A stretch of DNA of 64,000 bases from Phylloscopus collybita (Eukaryota > Chordata > Aves > Passeriformes > Phylloscopidae). This document shows positions 13,801-26,456 of the stretch, piece after piece. The translations under genes were made by a program, and so were the position numbers. Position 1 is the first letter of the stretch; every line of letters begins with the position of its first letter. The DNA lies in NCBI GenBank assembly GCA_027886175.1, contig JAJNNQ010000006.1, positions 5,456,001-5,520,000 on the forward strand, in the 5' to 3' direction. The notes under the pieces are model-generated. The model made no database searches, was not told the origin of the DNA, and saw nothing but the letters and a program-made list of their open reading frames with translations.

Positions 13801-15376
13801 AGAAATTGCTAAAGTGACAGCAGGACTTTATTTTAAATGTCTGCATTTTCTTTAATGAAATTTAATGAATGAAAACAGTAGCCAAAGCTCAGATTTGTCA
13901 TGTCTGGCTGCACTTATTAACTGGCCAGGCAGGCCAGAAGATGAATCTTTACAGCTAACAGGAAAAGGTGTTCTGAGTTATTTTTAGTGACTGCAATCAA
14001 CTTTAGCCCACAGACCATAATTTCAAAGTATTTCGAATATGGCAGTTTTCTTTCCAATTTTTAATAGATTAACAAAAGAAAAAAAATTGGATCAAGCACA
14101 AGCTCTTCCCTTTGGGGACATTTTAGAGCTGGCTGTAATGTCTTTTCATCATTTAATAATTGGCAATAATATTCAAATGGCAAGAAATCCTCTTCCACTT
14201 TCTTGTTTTGTTAAATTGGAGAAAATGTCATCTGCTGTGGAAAGCATATGGATCAAAATTCTTTACTAGCTTTCTTCTTTGCATTATACTATAGAAAGAT
14301 GATAATTCACAGCAAAACTTGACAGATGTGGCAAGACTTATTTAACTTAAATAACAGCAATTCTCTCCTGTCTGTGGACTTTTCCAGGCTCTTTTTGCTA
14401 TGTCTTACTAATGGCCCAAAGATTTTCGTGGTGGTTTTTTGCCAATACAAATGTCACGGTACTACATTGTTAAAGGGGGGAGGGGAGAGTGAGGAGGGGT
14501 AGGGTGCTGGGGAAAACACACTTTTAAGACAAAACTAAATGTGTGTAATACACAAATAAGAAAAACAACACAAAAATTCAAGCAAAGGGACAGACTTTCA
14601 GGGCATTCAATGCATAGCGGGTCGACCTGAGAAAAAGCTTTCTGAAAGTTCACTTATTGAGATGTTGTGGTAGGACATTGCAGATTTGAAGCACTTTGAG
14701 ACTCTGGGCATTATTTATGCTTACTGTAAGGACATGAGACATGCCCTAGCAGACCAGAGGCTGACTTGTTCTCTCTCTGGTTATGGCTAACAGAGCTGCT
14801 CAGTGACTAATGACAGGAACAGGGTATATGTGATGAACGATCTCATCTTAGCTAGGTCTTCCTAAGTGTCAATGACTGAAGGCACTTCTGATAAGGATGC
14901 TATTCCCTAGGCTCTGTAGCATGAAGCAAAGCCCATTTATACAGACAATATCTCAGCTATATTGATACAATTGCTTTTAAAGCCAAAGCAGTTCGTCCTA
15001 CAGCAGTAGAAAAGAAGGATTCTTAAAGAGATATATGGTGTTGGTGTTGGCTGCAAATGCACGAATATCTAGATTAGCTGCACTGTTACACAGAAATCAC
15101 ACGGCTTTTGTGGTCTTTTCCCTATTTTGATTCACCTTACTAGTTATTCTATTGAGCTTGTCTTCACACTTTATAAATGTGGAAGAAATTTTATATAGTT
15201 CCAAATTTTAATTCTCTTTTTCTTTATTCCGCTGAAATATTTATAAAACAAATTCTATACATTTTTTTAGACACGGAAGGAAATAAGTATAAATTAATTC
15301 ATCTCAAATTAATTAATGCAATAAAGAAGAGATTCTTCTGGACAGTGAGGGAGATTATGAAGCAATTGTCTTTTCA

Positions 15377-15402
15377 GGCAACTGTTGCCTGAAACAGTTG
15401 CC
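15377..15402 (+). other. Perfect 10-bp stem hairpin
   Basis: GGCAACTGTT and its exact complement AACAGTTGCC are separated by six bases. An overlapping alternative fold pairs CAGGCAAC (15376-15383) with GTTGCCTG (15385-15392) around a single base. The segment thus holds three interlocked copies of the same 6-base core. Without flanking pairing it is too short for a typical microRNA precursor, and no function is assigned. Confidence 0.7.
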
Positions 15403-15677
15403 AAAAATAAGATTTATAGAGGGAAGTTAAGGGAGTATCCATGCAAATATGGTCACATTGACACTATTCTTTTATGCTAAAAGCAAATGTATGGACTCCA
15501 AGCACAGCTCCCTGTGCTCTTCAAAGGGAGTCACTTTCTCTTCCTTCTACTAGCTCCTCTGGGGTGCTTTATGGACCAGTTCTCTCATCTGAAGTGTCTG
15601 ATCCCAAGACATAAATGAATTTTAGATGCAATTTTCATTCTTTGTGGCTGCTAAAGCAATATTCACTGTTTGTTTTG

Positions 15678-15710
15678 GTTACCATGGAGATAATTGACTT
15701 CCTGTGGTGG
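15678..15710 (+). promoter_or_regulatory. Possible RFX plus ETS-RUNX site cluster
   Basis: GTTACCATGGAGAT (15678-15691) resembles an X-box bound by RFX factors. Six bases later, ACTTCCTGTGGTGG (15697-15710) overlaps an ETS core (TTCC) with a RUNX core (TGTGGT). Two recognisable motifs within 33 bases hint at a distal enhancer. Short motifs like these also arise by chance, and no promoter or gene is visible nearby. Confidence 0.25.
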
Positions 15711-16216
15711 CAAGAGTCTTTTTTGGGGTATTAAAGGGGCTTGGATCTAGGCATTCTCTAATTTTCATGCAGTGAAGAAAGTAATTTCATCAAGAAAACC
15801 TTCGTAAGATTTCTCTCCCTCATAATTTGAGTCATTGTTGTATAATCTTGTGTGTATTTGGGTGTTTTTTTCCTTCCCACATTCCTTTTGTAGCTCAGCC
15901 TGCACACTCCACGATGTTGGCTCAAACCACAGGAAAGCATAGATAGTCTATTTATTAATGTTGTACTTCGGTCAGGCACAAGCTCCCAACAGCATATTAT
16001 CTGATAGAACATCAACAGGCACAAAGATAATAAAACATTTGATTATATCTCAGCCTTCAAAATGGATTGGTTAGGACTCAGAGACAGACATTTCTGACAA
16101 AAATATCCTGTACTGGGATTGTCAATAAAGAACAAAAACCAAAAGCCATTCAGTTTATATTAGCTATGTCTCTTATAGGGCACTAAAATTTAGACAGTTT
16201 ATACCAAACCATCTTG

Positions 16217-16236
16217 ACAAAATAGTCTCACTAAGT
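16217..16236 (+). repeat. Dispersed 20-bp repeat, copy 2
   Basis: Exact second copy of the 20-mer at 10829-10848, in the same orientation about 5.4 kb away. The flanking DNA of the two copies differs. Confidence 0.6.
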
Positions 16237-19200
16237 CGAGTGTGCAGCAGCTGTATACTCAACAAAGAAAAAATGCACGTTCCAAAACTATGGATAACCA
16301 AAAAAAAAATGCTCAAAAGTACCTTCTAAGGAATTCCAAAAGTAAAGATGGTATGAATCTTGAAATAAACCTTGAACCAAATCTTGTGAGCCTTTGAAAC
16401 AAATACATCCAACCATAAAGTGTGGCAAGGGTTTTGAGAAACATTCAACGAGATTGGGAGGTGGTTTGGTTTTTTTACTATTTGAAAGAGGATACTTCAG
16501 AAATCAGCTCTGGACAAAAAGTTACAAAATTGGAATGGTTAACTTTTGTGAAATTATTGCCCTCACTATGCATCCCTTTCCTCATGCCATTTGTAACAGC
16601 CATTCACCATATTCCTCTCTTCTGAGTTCAGGCATTACCATGTTAACTATGAACAAAAGCCTTAAATGAGCCAAAAGATAGTGGGACTAATGCTCGGTGT
16701 CCTGTGTAAACAGGAGCCTACATATGCCTACTCAGATTTCTGCACTCTTCAGAGCAAGCTGGTGCTGCTCAGCATTACTGTAACAGTGGTCAGGATCCAG
16801 GAGGGAATGGCAGGATGGAGCTGGTGGCAAGCACTGCCCTTCACATCCACGTGCACAGCAATGGTCCTTCTGTGTCAGAACAGAATGCAACATGATGTGA
16901 TGCACCAGCTGATGTGCTCCCACAACGCCTCTCCTGAACTTGAGATGGTACTGCAAGTCCCTGAGGAATAATACCTCTAAGTCCTCCAGCTGCAATGGTA
17001 AGCTTATGCATTTCCCAAGCATGAGGCTTTCACTGAAGACACAATAAAGCTTTTGGACAAATCTTCATTAATAACAAGAATTAAAAGGGGATTTGTCTTG
17101 TTTCCACACTAACAGTGGATAAAAGCATATAAACACGGGAGGGATTATAAATAAAATCTACATTAATCCCACGATTAGCTCTCTGTCCTCTAGTCTCCAC
17201 CTCCTATATCGAGGGTCATGCCCTTTAAAACACAAAATCTGTTACAGTTAACGAAAATACACACACAATAGTCATTGTAGTTATTTTCCAATGCATTGGA
17301 GTTTTTAGTCTAGTTTGTTTTGAATTTGGTGTACAACTCTAAAATCCTCACAGGTATTCCATGCAGGAGTGTACTTTTGCTCCATGAAAATAATGTCTTT
17401 TGTTCCTACAGCATTTCACAGCAAAGAAAAAAAAATAGAATCAATAATAAAAATGGAAATGTTTGAGAACAAGTAAAGCAAAACTTTAGAAATCTCCTTT
17501 TAAGTGAACAACACAAAATCAATTTGCCATGACTCTGAGAGTCAGCTGTTCTTGCCCTTGTGACAGAAGAGGAAGAAAAAGGAAAAGAAACAAATTAAAG
17601 CAGTACATAAAAGCGTTTTGCTTCCCAAAACTTTGGAGTGTGTTTGAGGTAGAAGGATGCTTAAAGCAAGCTTTCAAATTTTTAGCAATACCACTTCATA
17701 ATTTCTATTTTAGTGTCTTACATAGCTTTCGTCTTCTGGTGTTATCAGTCATTTATTTCTTCTTTTTTGTATGCAAAGATTGTTTTTGAGGTAGTCTGTA
17801 ACCTGACAACTGCTACTGCTTTGCAGTTTCCCCACCTCCTGTGCTTAGGATCCGATCTATCCATCTAATCTGTTATTGTTTACTAAGATTCCTTTTTCAC
17901 ATTCATCAAAATCTGAATTCAAATAACAACCCAAGATTTAAACTGGAAGATATCTAGGCAATATTAAAATACTTAGATTGTACAAGAGGATTTATCATAC
18001 TAGAGCAACATAATGGATTTTTTTTCAAATAATAGCAATGCAGTCTTCAGCAATCATGAAAAAGCAATTTTTAAGCAACTGTCTCAAGGTTTCTGGGCTG
18101 CCTTTGTGTTCAGCTGAAATTTCTATTAATCTTTCCTTAAATTAACTGCACTGAAGCACAAGAATTCTTTCACAAAATGTTCATTCCTCTACAGTATTTC
18201 TAAAGGAACAGCCTAATACAATGTAGCTATGAGAGATATGACAAGAAGACAGAAATAGGAGTATTTAATTTGGATTTCCTAAAAGAAATACTTAAATACA
18301 ACTTCTTTTCTAGCACTGCAAATGCAGTTACTGTAAGAGGTGTTTAAAACATTATGATGGGTTTTTTCCCCACATGTGCCCTGATACTGCATTTAGAAAT
18401 CCTGAATAGAAAAATCCTATTTTCCTATGTTAAGGTCAAGTTACATCAAGTTCTTGCTAGTAAAACAAGATCTTAGCATTCTATTGGAATGTTAATATAT
18501 CTAAAACCTCTGAGACTCAATTTTGTGATCTTTCATGATTTACTGCAGATAAAACTGCTGTGCAGCTCCAGCAGCACTTTAAAACATAAGATTTCACTAA
18601 GTAGAAAAAGATTTTCTAGCTAAAGTAAGCACTTGAAAAAATTCAATCTGATGTCACTGAGTTTAGAAACCTGTGGTCTAAGAATCCAATGTGCAGAGAG
18701 TGTTCATAGTATCAGCTCTTTCCTACACAGATGTGAGTAAACATGAACTTGCATCATAGTATGGTTCAAGAACACAGTTCAAATTTTATGGTTGAAAATA
18801 AAGTACCAAACAAAAGAAATTGTTAGTCTCTAACCCTTTCTTCAATCCTGCCCACATTGTATTTATTCATCTTCTTTATTTATCTTCTCTGAACTGTGAA
18901 CATAAAAATCAGGCTTCCAAACTGCAAGCAGAACTACAATAAAGCTAGGGTTTAAATTAAATTCCTCTTCCAACAGTGTAAAGTTGGAGACTGGTAAAGG
19001 ACTAAACTGGAAACAGTAGCAGGTGTTTTCTCTTCTGAGTCTGTTAACACTGAAGGTTAATAACCAAGGGGACGAATCCTTTAAAAAAAACACAGTCATT
19101 CAAAATTCAAGATTTCCAGTTCTGTCACTGAAATATTTTGAAGAAACACATCTTTCAAATATAAAAATAAATAACTTTAGCTTACAATAAAAACACAGTG

Positions 19201-21244
19201 AACTGGACACTTTTCTGATGAACAGTGATGCTATACCTTCGTGGATTTTGGAAAACTAGTGACTTTTCTCCCAAAGTAAACCTTATTTGTTAACAACCTT
19301 AAGTACACATCACTTTGCAAAATTACCTAGTTAAGGTCTGCTACTTCTCTCACTCTATTTCATTAAAATCTTGAATAAGTCATTACAGATGTTGGAAAAA
19401 ATTCTTTAAGATTGTTTGAAAGTGACTTGTACTCTAGCATGCTGTATTTCCACACAGGGCTGTGGTAAAGTATCCACATGATAGAATAAAGTCTTTGAAG
19501 TCAATGATATGTTGGGGCTTTTAGAGTCAGGATTTTATATTTAGTTTTAAATCTATTTCTGAGGCATATATTGTCAGACACAAATACCAAAATCATGCTT
19601 CCCCTGTTTTCCTCTCTGTGCATTCAAATAGTACTCAGTACCAGAACAGGCAATTCTCTCTTAGCCATAAGTAACATGTTTAAGGGCCAGTATCTTACAA
19701 CCACACAAGGCTATAAATGTGAGCTTCATACCACTGAAGAGAGGCTTCAGCTTCTCATAATGGAAGGTCAGGCAACATCAGGCCATAAAATAGTGACATT
19801 ATAATATATAGAAAAGCTATTTTACAGAAGGTAATTTTTAGAGGTTTCAAAAATTTATTAGCTACCATTTTCCTCTCCTTGCGTATCCCGTGATCTGGAG
19901 GGCATGGTAAAGAAGCCAACCTGGCTCAAAGTAGAAGGGCATGAAAAATAGTAATAATAAAAAAAGAAATGAGCTAAAATATTTCTAAAACTTCTTCCTT
20001 TTTTTTTTTTTTATTCTTTCAAATACACAGCATAAGCAACATGTATAATGGTATAGTTTGGTCTGTAGTATTTATGACATGTGATAATAGAGTAATAAGA
20101 GCAAATAAATAAGAGCTGATAAAAATAGTTGCAACCATTAGAACCAAGCTATACATAACAGCTTAGGAACTTTCTCCCCTTTTCTCTTATCCCAGATATT
20201 CAAGCTAACAAAATCATGTTACTATATACTAAACCTCTGATAAACATAGATAAATTAACATTAGTTATTTATGTGCTTGTACATACAGATTTTTGTTTTA
20301 TTATTATTAAACTCCTACATCCTTCAATTAACCAGAAGGACACAAGGAATTGGCTGAATAAATATTTACAAAGATCCACAATGTGACTTGTTCTGGACAT
20401 GGGATTTAGCTCTAAACTCATAACTATTGAATGCCATTTTTATTTGAGTTCTTATGTATGTATCCCAAAATCAAATTTATCATGCATGAGTCCCTTTAAT
20501 CTTCTTTTGGACATTGTCCTTGTGTTTCAGAAATTTGAAATAACATTCTCCAAAATAAAAATTTTTCTACTGTCCAGCTTCCCCCCTAAGCGCAAATGAG
20601 ATTTTTGACTTGCCAGCACACACTCTACACTGCACTACTGGGAATATCACCTTGTGCAGAGACTCTTGAGCTGATGCCAGTCCAAGCCAATGAGTGCTCA
20701 TGTTAATGAAGAGTGTATGGAGCCTTGAAATTGGAAAGACTTCTCTTTTTGCCTGCCAGTTTCCAGAACTAAGCTGATACATTCACACAGCACAACACCA
20801 CTCAACTCAATGTTAATATTTGTGCTGCATATGAAACATCTGGAAGCTGGTTTTCTTTGATCAAAAGTCAGCTTCTTTCAATTTCACTTAAAATCTGTAG
20901 CTATTAGGATTTATCTTGTAATTTTCAAGATGGAGAACACAGAGGTCAAGGTGATGGCAATCTAGTAATATCTATTCATTTCCATTGTCAGTAAAGGAAG
21001 ATTGTTTCAGTCATTTAAAGCAAATTAGAAGTATTTCATTCTTCTAATGGAATAGGCAGTGAATGATAAACATTTATTGCATCGTTTTTCAGTTAAGGGC
21101 ATTTGTGGCAGACATATGTCCAGGGTGACATTTTACTGCATTAACCAGAAGAAAAATTACTTATCTCCTCAGTTCCCTGACAAAATCACTACAAACATAA
21201 AAAACAAGGTAGAGGTTCTTATAGGCAAAACCCCATGAGTGTTA

Positions 21245-21425
21245 CCAGTCTGAGAAACTGCCTAGAGAAGTAGATGCCCCATCCCTGGAACTGTTCAAGG
21301 CCAGGTCAGTCTTGCCCTGAGCAACCTGGTCTAGTGAATGGCATCCCTGCCTGTGGCAGCAGTGTTGGATCTAGATGATCTTTAAGGTCTCTTCCAATTC
21401 AAGCCATTCTACAGTTCTATGATTC
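21245..21425 (+). mobile_element. CR1 LINE 3' end, plus strand
   Basis: The forward frame from 21255 reads KLPREVDAPSLELFKAR, which matches the C-terminal tail of CR1 ORF2, the avian LINE reverse-transcriptase protein. It is followed by the short CR1 3' region: a GGATCTAGATGATCTTTAAGG-like segment, CTTCCAATTCAAG and a terminal TTCTATGATTC octamer repeat. Only about 180 bases remain, so the copy is strongly 5'-truncated, as is usual for CR1. Two codons of ORF2 are lost relative to the related copy at 63.5 kb, so it is dead. It is the only plus-strand CR1 found in the window. Confidence 0.92.
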
Positions 21426-24400
21426 CTTTAGGTAGTCTCAACAATATCTAGCTTTGTAACAAATGAAGCAGGGGAAAAACCTGAAAAATATAATGTGGTC
21501 TCACATCAAAAAGGTAAAAGAAAGGGAGGCAGATTTAATATTGCTTAGGGACCTTAAATAATGCATTTGATAATTTAAGTGCTCAACTTTGCAGCGCTAA
21601 TATTCTGGTAGTTTAATAACATAAAAAATGTAAAAACAGCCCTGTATGATCTGAATTTCAAATCCATAATCTCCATTTTTTAGCAGAATCAAATTGAAAG
21701 TAAGGTCTATTTTCCACTACAGAGAGATGCACAGACCTTTCAGAGGAGCCATGAGGAGCGGGGGAATCTTTAGCTCTGCAGCATAATTCTTTGCCCCTTG
21801 AGCTAATGGACTAACCACAGATGCTGCCCCACACAGCCATTCTTTCTTTGGCACACACTTCTGAAGGGAAGGAAGAACACATTTGGTGTGCTTTCACACT
21901 ACTACAGTGGGGTTTCACAGAAATTGGCTGACAGTACAACATCGTAAATAATTTAGGAAGTCGCTTTTAAAACTTATTTACTGTTCACACAAGTAAAAAC
22001 CATGTATACACTCTTCACTCAGACAAAACTGATGTCAATAGGATACAACTTGACAGAGAAATTCATGACAAGGCATTAATGGCACACTGTAGGGAAATAA
22101 GTGAAGAGACCTGTTCATAGGATGCTCAAGAATGATGCATAAAATGGGATTTTTCACTGGTCTTTTTCATTTGCCCTTAATCATGATTAAACGTATTTGT
22201 ATTTACAGTGGTTATTTACCCTAAAAACAACTTAAGACTAATGTACTCTGTCCAGATAAAGCTTTTCATGAGATTAAAGCTTTTAAATATGTCTGTGTAT
22301 TTCCTTACTGAACAATGTGGTTTTATTCCTGAAAAAAAATAATCTTTCAAATACTATCAATATGTTTCATTACACTGTTTTTTCACACAGAGTTTAAACC
22401 AATGTTAGTTGTACATAATGTCCAAAATATTTGGAAGCATGCTTGTGCTTCAGTTTCTTTAATTTTTAGGTGAAAAATTCTCACTAAACAAACTGACAAG
22501 AGCATAATTAATATCTCTTCACTTTTTAAGACATTACATGATTTTTAAACACTTTAGTTTGTTGCAATTTGTTCAAAGAAAAAAATTCACAAATATCTTC
22601 AGTATAATTCCATGAAGAGTGACCATCTGTTTGCTGTCATTATTTTTAATAAAGTCTATATAATGCTTGTTGCCAAAATAAAATGCATCACCGAGCCTCA
22701 AACCAGCTGGCTTAACATGTTGTTCAGAAAATTTCCTGCATGCATTGTCCATCTTCTCAGGCTTTTTGAAGCAACGTGGGCAGAGCACTTTTGGGCTGAC
22801 ACTGCACCCCACTACCATAATGGTTCCTCAGGGCTTTCTGAAGCTGTTTTTCAGGACTGGCCTGAGGCCTCAAAGCATTTACAAACATACAAACAAGAAA
22901 TATGGGATAGAAATAATTTCTTAATATGGAATTTTTGGCATGAAGAATTGACACTTCAAAATTGATCAGGTAAGAAAAATATTGGGAAAGCTATATGAAC
23001 ATGGCTGATTTAGATTGTTGGAAAGTAAAAAAAAAGCTAACTTAGCCAAGTATACATGCTAGCCAAAGGACTGATAGCAGGGATTGATCAATATTTCTCA
23101 TACTAAAAACCAAAAGCCTTTGAATTAATAATAAATAATTTCTTTAGCTAGGAACACAGGAAGGCCACTTGCACCTCTGTATATATTCTCAGACAAGTGA
23201 TGGTTGCTCCAGAAGACTTTACTAAAGATCTCTTTTCTGTAGTCTTTTGCCATGTACTGTAAAATTCTTCCACACAATTAGAAATAAAACAAAACTCAAA
23301 ATATACTTAGACTCTATTATATAAACTTTTTTAATATAGTTTCAACACATCTGCCTAACATTGGCAGTGAGCTAAACACAGACCCTGAGGTATTCCCTTG
23401 GGTGTCTTGATGTTGGACCAGAAAAGAGTAGATCTTCTGTTTCTTTTGATCCAAATCTCCCAGCCTCAGTGTTCTACCAGGTATCCTAGAAATTTTTGAA
23501 ACTCAACAGTTAAGTTTAGGCAACTGAACAGTCCCTAATGAGACAAAGTAGTGGAATTTAGCTTACAGGTTGAGAAGACCAGAGTTAGCTGTCTGTCACC
23601 AGAGATATGAACACGTGAACTAGCTGAACTACACTCAGTAGAAATCTGTGGCTTCATTCAACCATGCTTACATAGATAAGGACCAGTGTAATTTAAGCTT
23701 CTCTAAGATTTTTTTCCTGGCCTTTTGGAAGGACACATAGGTGTTAACATCCTATTGGTCACCCTAGGCAACCTCAAAGACGGAGGTATTTATCCTGTTC
23801 TCATCAGTAGAGTCAGAGTCTGGAGAACCACCCAGATGATAAAATGTGCACAAACTGCTGCATGTTAAACCAGTGAGTCAAAAGATAGCTGCAAACCAAA
23901 GTCTTTCACCAGAAAAACCTGTTAGAATTAAGCAAAGCTAGATATATATTATTAGTGGAAACCATGGCCCTAAGAACAGCCGAAGTTTTAGTCTTCTTTG
24001 TGACCTACACACCTTCACTTGCGGAGATCATGTATAAAGTGTTTTAGTTCCACTGTGTGGGGAGTACTCTTTCCTCCCTCTGCAGAAGATCTCAGCATAC
24101 TGACATCTACTCCTTTCACCCTTTGACACTAGGAATAGAGACTAGCTTGGTCAGTGTAAGCATAAATGCTCCTTTTCACAAAGGATCATCTTTCTTTGCT
24201 ATCTTTTAAAGTCAGGAAATGCAGTTTGCAGAAGGCCTAGTGAAGTGGAAAATCCATTTCTATAGGTTGTGTAGAATGAAATACAGTTATAAAAAATTCC
24301 TCTACAAAGTTAAGAAATTTAACAAGAAATTAGATTCTTTCTCTTCAAGGTTTAATTCAGTCTATAGAATTTAATAGAGAATTACATCCTTGCTATAGAG

Positions 24401-24883
24401 AGAGGCTTACAGCTCCTGGAGAAAGGTGATTATTCTCTATTTAATTCTACAGATCTTCTTCTATAAGGGTAATTTCAGATTCGTTCAACTATTATGCTTC
24501 TTCTGCCACCTTGGAAATTATCACATTTTCATGAATTTGGCATGGTTCCATCAATAGAATCAGAAACATGAAATTTCTGTTCCTAATATAAATGTGCAAT
24601 ACTGTACTGTTTCATAACTTTCCACTTGATAATTCATATGTAGTATCTTCTGTTGGATTAAGACTGTAATTTTTAAATTATATTTAGAGAAAGGACTAAA
24701 ATGATTTGGAAAAAAATCATGCTGGAGTTCCAGTATTTCAGTTTGCAGTACTGTTATGCCAGTATCTTACTTTATTCAGCCAAGGAACAGTTCATTTTAG
24801 CCACAACTTAGTGTTCCATAATACATAAGGCATGCAATCTCTTACACAGTAAATGATATATTTGAATTATTTTTCTCTTGCAG
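21426..24883. other. Unannotated AT-rich stretch
   Basis: No gene, RNA gene or recognisable repeat is visible. Open frames reach only about 117 codons (22612-22965) and look random. The sequence fits intronic or intergenic DNA. Confidence 0.55.
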
Positions 24884-25437
24884 GTTGGTGTGTTTTAACT
24901 CCAGCTACCAAGTAAGCAGAATCACTCATTTACTCCTCTGCCTCTAGAGGAGTATCAGAAAAGCAAGAAATCTCATAGGTTCAAACAAAGACAGTTTAAT
25001 AGGTAAAGCAAAGCTGCATGCACAAACAAAACAAGGAATTAATTCACCATATCCCATGTGCAGGCAGGTGTTCAGCCATTTTCAGGAAAGCAAGTCTCCA
25101 TAACACGTAATGGAGGCGTGGAAAGACAATCATCCTAAATGTCCCCTTCTCCTTCCCCCAGCTTTTTATGCTGAGCATGATGTGATATGGTCTGGAATAA
25201 CCCTTTGGTCAGCTGGGATCAAGTGTCCTGGCTGTGTCCCCTCCCAACACTTTGTTCACCCCCAGCCTTCTCAATGGTGGAGTGGGGTGAGAGGCAGAAA
25301 AGGCCTTGGCTCTCAGTAAGAGCTGCTCAGCTAAAACATCTCTATCTCTACCAAAACTGTTTTCAGAACAAATCCAAAGCATAGTCCTATGCTAACTACT
25401 ACAGAGAAAACTAACTCTATGCCATCCAAAACCAGCA
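24884..25437 (-). mobile_element. Avian ERVL-type LTR (family B), minus strand
   Basis: Read on the minus strand from about 25437, this begins with TGCTGGTTTTGGATGGCATA and AGAGTTAGTTTTCTC. It contains a 'GGGGACACAGCCAGGACA' block, a GGAATA..CCATATCACATCATGCTCAG block, a TATA-like CATAAAAAGC near 25165-25175, a CTGAACACCTGCCTGC block, GAATTCCTTGTTTTG-like sequence and a polyadenylation-type CTATTAAACTGTC. It ends with CTGGAGTTAAAACAC near 24890. I recognise this order as a widespread bird ERVL LTR; the family match is from memory. The copy is diverged, with internal losses between about 25240 and 25370. No clean target-site duplication is visible and no internal viral genes adjoin it, so it is probably a solo LTR. 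It lies 91 bases from the next LTR, which is of another family and the opposite strand. Confidence 0.82.
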
Positions 25438-25528
25438 GAGAAGTAAAATCATATTTAATCTGTAAATGTATATGGATTACAGGATCATTAGTACAGAAAC
25501 CTTCCCTCCTTATGTCATGCTGAAATGC

Positions 25529-26456
25529 TGTGTTGGATTTATATGGCAAGGTTTTTTGCTAGCAGGGTCCACCAAGGTGGCTTCTGTGAGAAGTTGATAA
25601 ATCTTCCCCCTGCATCTGAGTCAATGCCAGCTGAGCCCAAGGTGAACCCCCTTGGCAAGACCAAGCCTATCAGTATTAGTGGTAACACCTGAGATAAGGG
25701 AGTTAAGAGCGGGGAAACTACTGAAAAACAGCTGCCAGAGAGTGCTGCCAGCTGCATGAGAGAAACAGCTCTGCAGACACCCAGGTCATTGAAGAAAGAG
25801 AGGGGAGGTGATCCAGGCACCAGGGCAACAATTCCCCCACAGGCTGTGGGGAAGACTGTGGTGAAACAGGCTGTGCCCCTGAACCCATAGAAGTCTGGGC
25901 TAGAGCAGATATCCACCTACAGCCTGTGGAGGACTCCACACTGGAGCATGTGGGTACCAGAAGTAGGCTTTGACCCCGTGGAAAGTCTACCCTGAAGCAG
26001 GATTCTGGCAGAACATGTGACTGTGAGAGACTCATCCTGGAGCAACCTGTTCCTGAAGGACTGCACTCTGTGGAAAGGTCTGTGAACCTGGTGGAACAGT
26101 TTGTGAACTACAGCCAGTAGGGATGTGCAATGAACTGACTTCAGCCCCATTCCCCATCCCCCTGAGACTCTGAAGGTGAGAAGGTACCGAATTCAGAATG
26201 AATTTGAGACAGGGAAGAAGGGAGGGGTGGAGGGGAAAGGATTTATTCTCATTAACCTACTCCAGTTTTGAATTGATCTAACTGATTTAAATTAAATTTC
26301 CCCAAGTCTGTTTTGTCCATTATGGTGATTGGTGAGTGATCTCTCCCTGTCCTTATCTCAACTCACAAGCTTTTCATTGTTTTTTTTCTCTCCCCTGTAC
26401 AGCTGAGGAGAGCGGTTCTGGTGGGCACCCAGTGTCCAGCTGAGGTCAACCCACCA
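25529..26456 (+). mobile_element. Complete solo LTR (family A) with 7-bp flanking repeats
   Basis: The element runs TGTGTTGGATTTATATGG ... GTCAACCCACCA, with the TG..CA ends typical of LTRs, over 928 bases. The 7-base sequence GAAATGC lies immediately before it (25522-25528) and again immediately after it (26457-26463), as expected for a target-site duplication left by integrase. No gag, pol or env sequence adjoins, so it is a solo LTR left by recombination between two LTRs. The same family is present at 9765-10495 (minus, truncated) and 55582-55690 (fragment). The middle third (about 25915-26115) contains imperfect tandem blocks ending in TGTGGA/GTGAAC..GGAGCA. The last third is AT-rich with a TTAAATTAAATTTCCCC segment. 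I recall this as a bird ERVL-like LTR, but ERVL normally leaves 5-bp duplications, so two of the seven bases may match by chance. Confidence 0.88.

Larger units (their letters stand above)
10496..21244. other. Unannotated AT-rich stretch
   Basis: No gene or clear transposon is visible. Open frames are short and unlike known proteins. A block at about 16660-17030 is richer in G and C and open for about 100 codons on both strands, but neither translation is recognisable. Small elements in this stretch are listed separately: a hairpin, a possible transcription-factor cluster and a 20-bp repeat pair. Confidence 0.55.
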
